DNA of 64,000 nt, taken from NCBI RefSeq assembly GCF_000503215.1, contig NZ_AYTD01000017.1:558001-622000 (forward strand), in the 5' to 3' direction. Numbering within the stretch: the stretch's first letter is position 1; every line of letters starts with the position of its first letter. Under the pieces are notes generated by a model, which was given only the letters and a program-made list of their open reading frames with translations, was not told the DNA's origin and did no database searches. The position numbers and the translations under genes were made by a program. Origin of the DNA: Pseudomonas canadensis (lineage in GTDB: Bacteria; Pseudomonadota; Gammaproteobacteria; Pseudomonadales; Pseudomonadaceae). Of this stretch, positions 27,730-36,134 are shown one piece after another.

Positions 27730-28374
27730 TTATGCGAGCCAATCCAGTGTCAGGATCAATCGGCGCTCGTCGGCCTTGAGTGCCGGTGACCGGTGGATCA
27801 AGCCGTAATTCTCATTACCGTGCCATTTGGTGCCCTTGAGCAGGGCGACTTCGCCGCAGTGAATCTGTTCGACACGCTCGCTGGGCTCGGCCTCCGGCTG
27901 GCTCAGTCTACGCCGGTCCATCACGCCTTCGCGCAACCACTGGCTGCCGACCCCCGCATAGGTGGTGATCAGCCGCACTGGAACATGGTCGACGTGAAAA
28001 CGTGGGCACATCGCCTTATCCAGCAACCTCAAACGCACACCAATACGCTTGGCGCCCAGCAAGCAGGCGAATGCGCTGACCAGCCATGACACATCGGCAA
28101 CAAAGCCTTCGTAGCCTTCAAGATCACGGCAACTGGACGCCAGACCCTGCAAGTCAGGCACGGCGTCTTCGTTGTTAAGGTCGATCACCATGGAATCGGC
28201 CAACGGCTCGTTGAGCGCCACCAGCAAGGCGCCGAACTCGGCGATGTGCAACGGCAACTGCCGCTCCCACACAGCCAGGTTGACGCCATCTTCCAGGATG
28301 TCGGACAGCGCCAGCGGGGTTTCGCCACGGGTCTGGCGAATCACGGGACGCAGGGGAATCACCGGGGCCAGCAT
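27730..28374 (-). CDS. DUF1826 protein
   Basis: A 214-aa protein with R-F-H-V-D-H-V-P-V-R-L-I-T-T-Y-A-G and a later W-H-G-N-E-N-x-G-L-I-H-R-S-P motif, which together define DUF1826. The spaced His/Asp residues suggest a cupin-like metal site resembling a dioxygenase. Its start overlaps the zigA stop by one base. The family is repeatedly linked to Zur regulons; its chemistry is not established. Confidence 0.88.
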   Translation of the reverse strand: MLAPVIPLRPVIRQTRGETPLALSDILEDGVNLAVWERQLPLHIAEFGALLVALNEPLADSMVIDLNNEDAVPDLQGLASSCRDLEGYEGFVADVSWLVSAFACLLGAKRIGVRLRLLDKAMCPRFHVDHVPVRLITTYAGVGSQWLREGVMDRRRLSQPEAEPSERVEQIHCGEVALLKGTKWHGNENYGLIHRSPALKADERRLILTLDWLA

Positions 28375-29582
28375 CAGGCGGCTGCCTCCTCATACCAAGG
28401 GCCAAAAGGATCGGCCAGCAGGCGCCAACCGTCGACGCCCAAGGCCATTTCTTCATCGTTTAGCAGGCATGCGTCCAGCTCGGCACGCAGTTGGGTGAAG
28501 TCGATGTTCTGCCCGATGAACACCAGTTCCTGGCGGCAATCACCGGTGCTCAGTTGCCAGTTGCCCATGATCACCGCGATGCTTTCTTCGTCCTGAGGCC
28601 ACTGGCTTTTTGGCACAAAGCGCCACCAGCGTCCGGCAAAACCATGGCGCATCAAACCGCCGGCCTGGGACCAGCTGCCCGCATCTTGGTGCTTGCTGGC
28701 CAGCCAGAAAAAACCCTTGGAGCGCAGCAGTTTGCCGTTGACCCACGGGCGGTCGATGAAGTCGAAGAAACGCTGTGGATGGAAGGGACGGCGCGCACGG
28801 TAAGCGGTGGAAGCAATACCGTATTCCTCGGTTTCCGGTACATGTTCACCACGCAACTCCTGCAACCAGCCCGGCGCTTGCGCGGCGCGTTCGAAGTCGA
28901 AACGGCCAGTGTTGAGAATCTTGTTCAGCGGTACTTCACCCATGACCATCGGGATGATTTCCGCCTGGGCGTTGAGGCGTTCAAGGATCGCCATCAACTC
29001 TTCGCGTTCGCGGCTGCTGATCAGGTCGATTTTGCTGATGAGGATCACGTCAGCGAATTCGATCTGCTCGATCAGCAGGTCGGTGATGGAGCGCTCGTCT
29101 TCTTCACCGAGGGTTTCACCACGTGACGCCAGGCTTTCGGCGGCCTGGTAGTCGAGCAGGAAGTTCATGCCGTCGACCACGGTGACCATGGTGTCCAGGC
29201 GTGCGATGTCGGCCAGGCTTTGCTCGTTTTCGTCGCGGAAGGTGAAGGTTTCGGCCACGGGCAAGGGTTCGGAGATGCCGGTAGACTCGATCAGCAGGTA
29301 ATCGAAACGACCTTCCTTGGCGAGTTTTCCGACTTCTTCGAGCAAGTCTTCCCGCAAGGTGCAGCAGATGCAGCCGTTGCTCATCTCCACCAGTTTTTCT
29401 TCGGCGCGATTGAGCGTGACGTCGCGCTGGACTTCACTGCCGTCGATGTTGATTTCACTCATGTCGTTGACGATCACCGCCACCCGCAGGTTTTCGCGGT
29501 TGCGCAGGACATAGTTGAGCAGCGTGCTTTTACCGGCGCCGAGAAATCCGGACAACACAGTAACGGGGAGACGATTGGGCAT
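28374..29582 (-). CDS. zigA: Zinc-responsive COG0523 GTPase ZigA
   Basis: A 402-aa G3E GTPase. The N-terminal GTPase domain has Walker A G-F-L-G-A-G-K-S-T, the metal motif G-C-I-C-C-T-L-R-E-D, and S-K-I-D for guanine recognition. The C-terminal ~180 residues are a CobW_C domain (F-H-P-Q-R-F-F-D-F-I). The family is a zinc metallochaperone made when Zur is relieved. It is the second gene after dksA2, with 27 bases between them. Confidence 0.93.
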   Translation of the reverse strand: MPNRLPVTVLSGFLGAGKSTLLNYVLRNRENLRVAVIVNDMSEINIDGSEVQRDVTLNRAEEKLVEMSNGCICCTLREDLLEEVGKLAKEGRFDYLLIESTGISEPLPVAETFTFRDENEQSLADIARLDTMVTVVDGMNFLLDYQAAESLASRGETLGEEDERSITDLLIEQIEFADVILISKIDLISSREREELMAILERLNAQAEIIPMVMGEVPLNKILNTGRFDFERAAQAPGWLQELRGEHVPETEEYGIASTAYRARRPFHPQRFFDFIDRPWVNGKLLRSKGFFWLASKHQDAGSWSQAGGLMRHGFAGRWWRFVPKSQWPQDEESIAVIMGNWQLSTGDCRQELVFIGQNIDFTQLRAELDACLLNDEEMALGVDGWRLLADPFGPWYEEAAA

Positions 29583-29609
29583 CAGGTATTCCTCATCAGG
29601 GTTGGCCGG

Positions 29610-30014
29610 TCAAATCGCCCGTTTGTGGCGTTCGCGCAGCTCTTCACGTTCTTTGGCTTCGATACACAGGGTGGCGGTAGGACGCAGCAACAAGCGCTGT
29701 AGGCCGATGGGCTCGCCGGTTTCGCGGCACCAGCCGTATTCCCCGCGCGCGAGCAATTCGAGGGCGTCGTCGATCTTGTCCAACAGCTTCTTTTCCCGCT
29801 CCAGCAGGCGCAGTTGCCATTGGCGCTGTTCTTCGGCGCTGCCGACATCGGCGGGGTCGCTGTTGGTTTCCTGCTCGCGCAGTAACAGGAACTCGGCGTC
29901 GATGCGGGCTTGCAGCTCATTGCGCTGGGCCAGCAGCAACTCACGGAAGAACCCTTGCTGGGCTTCATTCATGTAGTTGGCGGAAGGCTGGGCCAGGAGG
30001 TCTTGTTCGGTCAT
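29610..30014 (-). CDS. dksA2: DksA2, zinc-independent DksA paralogue
   Basis: A 134-aa DksA-type RNA polymerase secondary-channel protein. The coiled-coil tip keeps D53-P-A-D56. The zinc finger is half lost: C96-x2-T99 and C117-x2-A120 replace the four cysteines of canonical DksA. This is the signature of P. aeruginosa DksA2 (PA5536), which replaces DksA when zinc is short. ATG at 30014 is chosen over longer in-frame starts, since homologues start MTEQDLL. The Zur-type box lies 34 bases upstream. Confidence 0.95.
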   Translation of the reverse strand: MTEQDLLAQPSANYMNEAQQGFFRELLLAQRNELQARIDAEFLLLREQETNSDPADVGSAEEQRQWQLRLLEREKKLLDKIDDALELLARGEYGWCRETGEPIGLQRLLLRPTATLCIEAKEREELRERHKRAI

Positions 30015-30047
30015 GGGGAGCGGTTCACGGGTCAGGCTGTTTTTTAA

Positions 30048-30062
30048 TGTTATAGTATAACA
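30048..30062. promoter_or_regulatory. Zur box between dksA2 and a secreted protein gene
   Basis: TGTTATA-G-TATAACA is a perfect 15-bp palindrome matching the Zur consensus (GTTATANTATAAC). It lies between the divergent starts at 30014 and 30142 and likely represses both when zinc is plentiful. Confidence 0.9.
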
Positions 30063-30141
30063 ATACAAATAAGCCAATCCTCTCTTGCTCGCCACGACGA
30101 GGGGCGCAATGCTTGAATACTTCCCGACCTCGAGAAACCCG

Positions 30142-30510
30142 ATGAAACGCTTGGTGTGCGCCCTGTTATTGATTGCCGCAGGACCTGTCTGCGCCCAGGT
30201 GCCGAGCCTGCTGGCCAACTGCACGCGCAGCGCCAACCTGCTTGCTTGCGTTGACCCTTCAGGCAACGCCTACAGCGTGGCGACGGTCGGCAGCACCACG
30301 TATTTGCGCGGGTACGAGGTGATCGGCAAACGCTATTGGGCACAGACCAACAGCCGCTACGGGCAACTGACGTTCTTTACCGGGTTGGCGTCGGATGGTG
30401 AGGCGTGGGTCGGCTACACACGGCGCGTGGGCTGGACCACCCTCAACCGGTTTTCCAGTTCAGGCGGCGCCAGCGCCAAGTTCACCTGTAGCCGTATAAC
30501 CGGCTGTTAG
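30142..30510 (+). CDS. Small secreted protein of the zinc-response block
   Basis: A 122-aa protein with a signal peptide (MKRLVCALLLIAAGPVCAQ, cleavage after C-A-Q or A-Q). The mature part has four Cys (N-C-T, L-A-C-V, F-T-C-S, T-G-C at the end), probably in disulfides. The region around G-Y-E-V-I-G-K-R-Y-W is also notable. It occupies the place of PA5537 and has the Zur box of dksA2 upstream. Its function is not known; a periplasmic zinc-related role is only context-based. It overlaps the convergent amiA stop by four bases. Confidence 0.8.
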   Translation: MKRLVCALLLIAAGPVCAQVPSLLANCTRSANLLACVDPSGNAYSVATVGSTTYLRGYEVIGKRYWAQTNSRYGQLTFFTGLASDGEAWVGYTRRVGWTTLNRFSSSGGASAKFTCSRITGC

Positions 30511-31709
30511 ACCTGGCCGTTCTTCTGTTCCTGCACCCACGCCATGTAACTGTTCATCGGTGGGTTCTTCTGGAAGTATTTCTTCAGGCCTTCGAACAGG
30601 CCATCGGCAACCGCCTGTTGATGACGCGCGGTGACCAGCCGCGCACTGTCCCGCGCGTTGGAAATAAACCCGGTTTCCACCAGGATCGACGGCACGTCCG
30701 GTGACTTGAGCACGGCGAATCCGGCTTGTTCCACGCGCTTCTGATGCAGGCTGGTGATGCCTTCCAGGCTGCCCAGGATCGAGCTGCCCAGTTGCAGGCT
30801 GGACGCGATGGTGGCGTTCATCGACATATCCAGGATCACCCCGGCGAGCATCGGGTCCTTATCTTTCAGATTGAGCAGACTGGTGGCACCGAGCAGATCG
30901 GCGCCGTTCTCACGTTGCGCCATGAATCGCGCCGTAGCGGAAGTGGCGCCGCCTTCGGACAGGGCATACACCGAAGCGCCCGACGCCGTGATACGCGGCG
31001 CCGCGTCCGCATGCACCGAAATAAACATATCGGCATTGTGCTTGTGGGCGATTTCCACGCGCTTGCGCAGCGGTACGAAGAAATCGTCGTTGCGCACCAA
31101 CTTCACGTCGAAACCTTTCTCGCGCTTCAAGCGCTTAGCCAGCAGTTGGGCGATGGACAGCACCACATCTTTTTCGCGCTGGCCTTTGGAGCCGACGGCG
31201 CCTGGGTCCTTGCCGCCATGGCCGGGGTCGACAACCACGATGATGTCGCGTTTGGGGTGGGCCTTGTCCACCAAAGGCTTGGGCTCGGCCGCAATCTGGC
31301 GAGGCGCCTGGGTGGCGCTGGTCAGGTCCAACACCAGGCGATGGCCTTGGCCATCCTGGGGCGGCAATAGAAAGCTGTTGAGCTGCATCGGTGCGGCAAG
31401 GTCCAGCACGATGCGCGTATCGCCTTTGCCGAAATGCCCGGAGCGGATCGAGGTGATCCCGCTGTTTTTCAGCGCCAACTGAGAAAAATCACCACTGAGC
31501 CCGGCGCCGCTGAGGTCGATGATCAAGCGTTCCGGCGCGCTTAAGGTGAAGGTCTTGTACTGGACCGGACCGCTGAGATCGAACACCAGCCGCAGCTTGT
31601 CGTCCGAGCGCCACAGGCGGGCGTTGCTGATCTGCGTGGCGTGGGCGGTAAACGGCAAGGTGAACAGCGGGCTGGCCAGAAGCAAGTTTAGGAGCTGACG
31701 TCTGTGCAT
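30507..31709 (-). CDS. amiA: N-acetylmuramoyl-L-alanine amidase, AmiA/AmiC type
   Basis: A 400-aa periplasmic amidase that splits peptidoglycan at cell separation. The N-terminus M-H-R-R-Q-L-L followed by a hydrophobic stretch ending T-A-H-A looks like a Tat signal. An AMIN domain spans ~25-135. The amidase_3 domain starts V-V-V-D-P-G-H-G-G-K-D-P-G-A and carries the Zn-binding His/Glu/His residues (also S-V-H-A-D). ATG at 31709 is taken for the signal; ATG at 31748 would add 13 residues. It is divergent from folE2 with a Zur box between them. It is a second, Zur-linked copy in pseudomonads. Confidence 0.9.
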   Translation of the reverse strand: MHRRQLLNLLLASPLFTLPFTAHATQISNARLWRSDDKLRLVFDLSGPVQYKTFTLSAPERLIIDLSGAGLSGDFSQLALKNSGITSIRSGHFGKGDTRIVLDLAAPMQLNSFLLPPQDGQGHRLVLDLTSATQAPRQIAAEPKPLVDKAHPKRDIIVVVDPGHGGKDPGAVGSKGQREKDVVLSIAQLLAKRLKREKGFDVKLVRNDDFFVPLRKRVEIAHKHNADMFISVHADAAPRITASGASVYALSEGGATSATARFMAQRENGADLLGATSLLNLKDKDPMLAGVILDMSMNATIASSLQLGSSILGSLEGITSLHQKRVEQAGFAVLKSPDVPSILVETGFISNARDSARLVTARHQQAVADGLFEGLKKYFQKNPPMNSYMAWVQEQKNGQV

Positions 31710-31792
31710 GAAAAATACCGCAAATAAAGGAGCGTCCCTACTCGACATGACTGAAAAAAGGCTGGAGCAGAAAAATCATCGTCGACCCAATA

Positions 31793-31805
31793 GTTATAAT
31801 ATAAC
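31793..31805. promoter_or_regulatory. Zur box between amiA and folE2
   Basis: GTTATA-A-TATAAC is a perfect 13-bp palindrome identical to the Zur core. It stands between the divergent starts (31709 and 31838) and should control amiA and the folE2 operon together. Confidence 0.9.
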
Positions 31806-31837
31806 ATGTCTTTTTATTTCCAACGATGGACCTGCTC

Positions 31838-32728
31838 ATGAATGCGCTGACTCTGCCGGATATCGCCGCGCAGGCTTCACGCCAAGCCTTGCCACTCGAC
31901 TGGGTGGGCATGTGCGGTATCGCCCTACCGATTCTTATCGACGGCCAGCGCTTGGCCGCAACCGCCGATGCCGGCGTGAGCCTGGACGATGGCGCCGCCC
32001 GTGGCATTCATATGTCTCGCCTGTACCTGGCGCTGGAGATGCTCGACCAGCAACCGCTTACGCCCGCACTTCTGCGTACTGTACTGCAGCGTTTTCTCGA
32101 CAGTCATGAAGGTTTATCTAATAACGCCTACCTACGCATCCACACCGATTTGCTGCTCAAACGCCCGGCGCTGGTCAGCCCGCTGGCCGGCTGGAAAGGC
32201 TACCCGGTGAGCATTGAAGCGCGCCTGGAAAACCAGATGTTCCACGTGGAACTAAAAATTGACGTTACTTATTCCTCAACGTGCCCATGCTCCGCTGCCC
32301 TCGCCAGGCAGTTGATTCAGCAACAATTTCTCGACGACTTCGCCAACACACCGTTGCAGCATGAAGACGTGTTGACCTGGCTTGGCAGCGCCAATGGCAT
32401 CGTCGCCACGCCTCATAGCCAGCGCAGCAGTGCGCAGTTGCATGTCCAGTTAAATGGCGAGCAACTGCCGCTTACGGAGTTGATCGACACCGTCGAAGCA
32501 GCCCTGGGCACCGCCGTACAAACCGCCGTAAAGCGCGCGGACGAACAAGCATTCGCCCTGGCCAACGGGCAGAACCTGATGTTCTGCGAAGACGCCGCCC
32601 GCCGCCTGAACCTCGCCTTGAAACGCTCGGATGCCGTCAAAGCCTTCCACCTGAAAGTGGTCCATGCCGAAAGCCTGCACGCGCACGATGCCGTGGCTGA
32701 AAGCCGCTGGACGAGACACCCTGCATGA
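31838..32728 (+). CDS. folE2: GTP cyclohydrolase FolE2 (zinc-independent, type IB)
   Basis: A 296-aa GTP cyclohydrolase that makes dihydroneopterin triphosphate for folate. It replaces the zinc enzyme FolE when zinc is scarce. It starts MNALTLPDIAAQ and carries S-S-T-C-P-C-S-A-A-L, whose Cys is the active-site residue of the T-fold enzyme. The second half has the E-A-L-G-T-A-V-Q-T region. ATG at 31838 is chosen over the ATG four codons earlier. Its stop overlaps the next start (ATGA). Confidence 0.94.
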   Translation: MNALTLPDIAAQASRQALPLDWVGMCGIALPILIDGQRLAATADAGVSLDDGAARGIHMSRLYLALEMLDQQPLTPALLRTVLQRFLDSHEGLSNNAYLRIHTDLLLKRPALVSPLAGWKGYPVSIEARLENQMFHVELKIDVTYSSTCPCSAALARQLIQQQFLDDFANTPLQHEDVLTWLGSANGIVATPHSQRSSAQLHVQLNGEQLPLTELIDTVEAALGTAVQTAVKRADEQAFALANGQNLMFCEDAARRLNLALKRSDAVKAFHLKVVHAESLHAHDAVAESRWTRHPA

Positions 32729-33393
32729 TCACCTGCACCGCTTTACGCTGGGGCGCACCCGGCCAGCCGCTGACGCCCGCCATCAACCTCACCCTGGAAA
32801 AAGGCAGCCTCACCGGCATCATCGGCGCCAATGGCACCGGCAAAAGCAGCCTGCTTAAAGTCATCGCCGGCCTGCAGAAACCCCTGGCGGGTAAAGTCAC
32901 GGTGGATGTTCCACGCCGTGGCGGGCTGTCGTTTCTGCCCCAGCAGCAACACTTGGACCGACAGTTTCCCATCAGCTTGCAGGAACTGGTCGCTGCCGGT
33001 TTCTGGGGGACGCAACTTTCCCCGCAACAACGCAGCCAGCGCCTGGAAGCGGTATTGGAAGACTGGTGCCTTGGCGGCCTCGAACACCGCCCCTTGATGG
33101 CGCTGTCCGGTGGCGAACTGCAACGCGCCCTGCTCGCCCGCATGAGCCTGGCCGAAGCGCCGGTTCTGCTACTTGACGAGCCCCACGCCGCCCTCGATGA
33201 AGAAGGCCAGGCGCTGTGCTGGAAGCATATCCACGCGTGGCATGAGCAAGGTCGCACGTTGATCGTGGTCTGCCATGACCTCGCCTCCGTGCGCCACCAC
33301 ACCCCGCAAGTGGTGCAGATCAAAAGCAGCGGCTGCGTGTTCGGCCCGAGCAAAGAGCTGATACGCCCGCAGCCACAGATGCAGGTGGCCTGA
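32725..33393 (+). CDS. Zinc/manganese-type ABC transporter ATPase (ZnuC-like)
   Basis: A 222-aa ATPase. Walker A is G-A-N-G-T-G-K-S-S, the Q-loop is LPQQQ, the signature is L-S-G-G-E, and Walker B is LLLDEPHAALD followed by the switch His. The C-terminus is shorter than in chromosomal ZnuC. It overlaps folE2 and the following permease (both ATGA-type overlaps), so expression is coupled. It is a second zinc uptake system under Zur control. Confidence 0.92.
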   Translation: MITCTALRWGAPGQPLTPAINLTLEKGSLTGIIGANGTGKSSLLKVIAGLQKPLAGKVTVDVPRRGGLSFLPQQQHLDRQFPISLQELVAAGFWGTQLSPQQRSQRLEAVLEDWCLGGLEHRPLMALSGGELQRALLARMSLAEAPVLLLDEPHAALDEEGQALCWKHIHAWHEQGRTLIVVCHDLASVRHHTPQVVQIKSSGCVFGPSKELIRPQPQMQVA

Positions 33394-34259
33394 TGCATTT
33401 CGCCGCCCACCTGTGGATGCCTTTTGTTGATTTCGTCTTTATGCGCCGCGCCCTCATCGGCGGGTTGGTGCTCGCCTGCAGCACCGCGCCACTGGGCGTG
33501 TTCCTGATCCTGCGACGCATGAGCCTGATCGGTGACGCCGTCGCCCACGGCATCCTGCCCGGCGCAGCCCTCGGCTTCTGGTTCGCCGGCCTCAGCCTGC
33601 CCGCCCTGACCATCGGCGGCCTCGGCGCGGGCCTGAGCATGGCAGGCCTGTCCGCGTGGATCACTCGTCGTACCGGCCTGCGCGAAGACGCCAGTCTCGC
33701 GGCCATCTACCCCATCTCCCTCGCCGCCGGCGTACTGATCCTGGGCCTCGCCGGCAAACGACTCGACCTGCTACACCTGCTGTTCGGCTCAGCCCTGGCG
33801 GTGGACGAAACCACCCTCACCGGCATGCTGTGGGTGTCCAGTTTCAGCCTGATCGCCATGGCCGTGATCTACAAACCCCTGCTGCTGGACACCCTCGACC
33901 CGTTGTTCCTGCAAACCGTCAGCCGCCTCGGTCCGCTGGCCCATGGTTTGTTCCTGACTTTGGTGGTGCTGAACCTGGTGATCGGCTTCCAGGCCATCGG
34001 CGCCTTGATGGTGGTGGGCCTGATGATGTTGCCGGCCATCGCTTCACGTTTCTGGAGCCGGCGCCTGCCGGTGTTGATCGCGGTATCGGCAGTGCTGGGA
34101 TGCCTGTCGGTGTGGCTGGGTTTGTTGCTGTCGTTCTACTACTCGTTGCCCAGCGGCCCGGCGATCGTGCTGGTGGCGGGCGCCGGGTATCTGCTGTCCG
34201 TGGTCTTCGGTCCGGTGCACGGCTTGCTGCGCCGCCCGCCCTTGCTGTCATCCCAATGA
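33393..34259 (+). CDS. ABC transporter permease, ZnuB-like
   Basis: A 288-aa inner-membrane permease with about eight hydrophobic segments. F-L-I-L-R-R-M-S-L-I-G-D-A-V-A-H-G-I-L-P-G is the signature of the ABC-3 metal permease family. The A of its start codon is the last base of the znuC-like gene's stop. It forms the channel of the second zinc importer. Confidence 0.92.
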   Translation: MHFAAHLWMPFVDFVFMRRALIGGLVLACSTAPLGVFLILRRMSLIGDAVAHGILPGAALGFWFAGLSLPALTIGGLGAGLSMAGLSAWITRRTGLREDASLAAIYPISLAAGVLILGLAGKRLDLLHLLFGSALAVDETTLTGMLWVSSFSLIAMAVIYKPLLLDTLDPLFLQTVSRLGPLAHGLFLTLVVLNLVIGFQAIGALMVVGLMMLPAIASRFWSRRLPVLIAVSAVLGCLSVWLGLLLSFYYSLPSGPAIVLVAGAGYLLSVVFGPVHGLLRRPPLLSSQ

Positions 34260-34270
34260 GGTGTTTACCG

Positions 34271-35164
34271 ATGCGCGCTCTACTCGTGCTGTTCAGTCTC
34301 GTCCTGTCGTTGTCGACGGCCCAGGCCGCCGACAAGCTTCAGGTGGTTACCAGCTTCAGTATCCTCGATGACATCACCCACCAGATTGGTGGTGATCACA
34401 TCCAGATCAGCAACATGGTCGGCCCCGACGCTGACGCCCACACCTACGAGCCTACCCCGGACGATGCCAAGGCATTGCTCAAGGCCAAGGTGATCATCAA
34501 GAACGGCCTGGGCTTCGAACCCTGGCTGGACCGTCTGGTGACCAGCACCGAAACCAAAGCCACGGTGGTGACCGCCAGCAAAGGCGTGATCTCCCACACC
34601 ATGGACGAAGACGGCGAAACCATCCCCGACCCGCACGCCTGGCACAACCTGGCGAACGCTGAAATCTACGTGAATAACATCACCAAGGCGCTGATCGCTG
34701 CCGACCCGGCCAACAAGGCCGACTACCAGCACAACAGCCAAACCTACCTGAAAGAAATCTATCGCCTGCTGGCCGAAGCCAAGACCAAGTTCGGCGCTCT
34801 ACCCGCCGGTAACCGTCGCATCGTCACCTCCCACGACGCCTTCGGTTACCTGGGCCAGGCGTACGGCATCGAGTTCCTTGCGCCACAGGGCCTGTCCACC
34901 GAACGCGAGCCGTCCGCAGCCGAAGTGGCCGCACTGATCACCCAGATCCGCAAAGACAAAGTCAAAGCCGTGTTCATGGAAAACATCAAGGATTCGCGCC
35001 TGCTCAAGCAGATCGCTGACGAAAGCGGCGCGCAGATCGGCGGCACGCTTTACTCCGACGCCCTTGCCGCTGAAGGCCCGGCCAGCACCTTCACCGGGCT
35101 GTTCGAATACAACCTCAACACACTGTGCGCGGCCCTAAGCTCACCTGAAAAAGCCAAGCCATGA
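34271..35164 (+). CDS. Periplasmic metal-binding protein, ZnuA/TroA type
   Basis: A 297-aa binding protein with a signal peptide (MRALLVLFSLVLSLSTAQAA). Three metal-ligand stretches are seen: D-A-H-T-Y-E-P, D-P-H-A-W-H-N and S-H-D-A-F-G-Y. A later acidic site fits ligand four. The His/Asp-rich loop found in ZnuA is absent; this may favour direct pick-up of Zn or another first-row metal. An upstream ATG at 34256 would overlap the permease stop. The stop overlaps the hisI gene by four bases. Confidence 0.9.
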   Translation: MRALLVLFSLVLSLSTAQAADKLQVVTSFSILDDITHQIGGDHIQISNMVGPDADAHTYEPTPDDAKALLKAKVIIKNGLGFEPWLDRLVTSTETKATVVTASKGVISHTMDEDGETIPDPHAWHNLANAEIYVNNITKALIAADPANKADYQHNSQTYLKEIYRLLAEAKTKFGALPAGNRRIVTSHDAFGYLGQAYGIEFLAPQGLSTEREPSAAEVAALITQIRKDKVKAVFMENIKDSRLLKQIADESGAQIGGTLYSDALAAEGPASTFTGLFEYNLNTLCAALSSPEKAKP

Positions 35165-35574
35165 CCTTGAGCATGCTCGACCTGGAAGGGGCTGCCGTCG
35201 GCAGCCGCTTTCCCCTCGAACCCGTGCTCGATGCCCTGCCGTGGAACAGCGATGGCCTGATCGCCGCCATCGCCCAGCAACATGGCAGCGGCGAGGTGTT
35301 GATGCTGGCCTGGATGAACCGCCAGGCCCTCAAGGAAACCCTGGGCACCGGGCAGGTCTGCTACTGGTCGCGCTCACGTCAGCGGTTGTGGCGCAAGGGC
35401 GAAAGCTCCGGTCACTGGCAACAACTGGTGGAAGCACGCCTGGATTGCGACGGCGACGCGGTCTTGCTGATCGTCGACCAGCAAGGTCCGGCCTGCCACA
35501 CCGGTCGGCCGACCTGCTTCTACAACGCCATCGACGGCAACTACGTCCACATCATTACGGAGCCCTTAGCATGA
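35161..35574 (+). CDS. Phosphoribosyl-AMP cyclohydrolase paralogue (HisI-like)
   Basis: A 137-aa HisI relative. HisI acts in histidine synthesis. The three zinc-binding Cys are present (D-C-D-G-D, P-A-C-H-T-G and T-C-F). This is a second copy placed in the zinc operon; the N-terminus is longer and the residue pattern is more divergent than the his-operon HisI usually shows. It probably backs up HisI under zinc limitation. Overlaps the binding-protein gene and the next gene, so it is in the folE2 operon. Confidence 0.9.
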   Translation: MTLSMLDLEGAAVGSRFPLEPVLDALPWNSDGLIAAIAQQHGSGEVLMLAWMNRQALKETLGTGQVCYWSRSRQRLWRKGESSGHWQQLVEARLDCDGDAVLLIVDQQGPACHTGRPTCFYNAIDGNYVHIITEPLA

Positions 35575-36131
35575 TCCGCAAAAACCCGTCCGGCGATCTG
35601 CCCGTGATTGCCGAGTCAGCCTACGTCGACAAGACCGCCATCATCTGCGGCAAGGTCATCATTGGCGAAAACGTTTTCGTCGGCCCCTACGCCGTGATCC
35701 GCGCCGACGAAGTCGACGCCAGCGGCGGCATGGACCCGATCATCATCGGCGCCAACTCCAATATCCAGGACGGCGTGGTCATCCACTCCAAATCCGGCGC
35801 GGCGGTGACCATCGGAGAATTCACCTCCATTGCGCACCGCTCCATCGTCCACGGCCCCTGCACCGTCGGCGACCGCGTGTTCATCGGTTTCAACAGCGTG
35901 CTGTTCAACTGCGCCGTGGGCGACGGCTGCGTGGTGCGCCACAACTCGGTGGTCGACGGCCGTGATTTGCCTGCGGCGTTCTATGTGCCCTCCACCACCC
36001 GCATCGGACCCAACACCGACCTCTCGCAATTCCCGCCGGTGAGCGTGAGTGCCTCGGAGTTTTCCGAAGACGTGGCGCGCACCAACGTTGATCTGGTGCG
36101 CGGCTACAAAGCCCTGCAAAACGAGTTCTGA
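35571..36131 (+). CDS. Gamma-carbonic anhydrase-like protein (left-handed beta-helix)
   Basis: A 186-aa protein with hexapeptide repeats (V-I-I-G-E-N-V-F-V-G-P-Y-A, A-V-T-I-G, C-T-V-G-D-R-V-F-I-G). The presumed metal-binding His are at V-V-I-H-S, S-I-A-H-R-S-I-V-H-G and V-V-R-H-N-S. The N-terminus MIRKNPSGDLP is typical of the Zur-linked form. It corresponds to PA5540 by context. Carbonic anhydrase activity is inferred. Start at 35571 overlaps the hisI-like stop (ATGA). Confidence 0.9.
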   Translation: MIRKNPSGDLPVIAESAYVDKTAIICGKVIIGENVFVGPYAVIRADEVDASGGMDPIIIGANSNIQDGVVIHSKSGAAVTIGEFTSIAHRSIVHGPCTVGDRVFIGFNSVLFNCAVGDGCVVRHNSVVDGRDLPAAFYVPSTTRIGPNTDLSQFPPVSVSASEFSEDVARTNVDLVRGYKALQNEF

Positions 36132-36134
36132 ACC

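Noticed and set aside
31738..32007. Short minus-strand frame over the Zur box and folE2 start
   Set aside because: It covers the promoter region and the start of folE2, with no family features.
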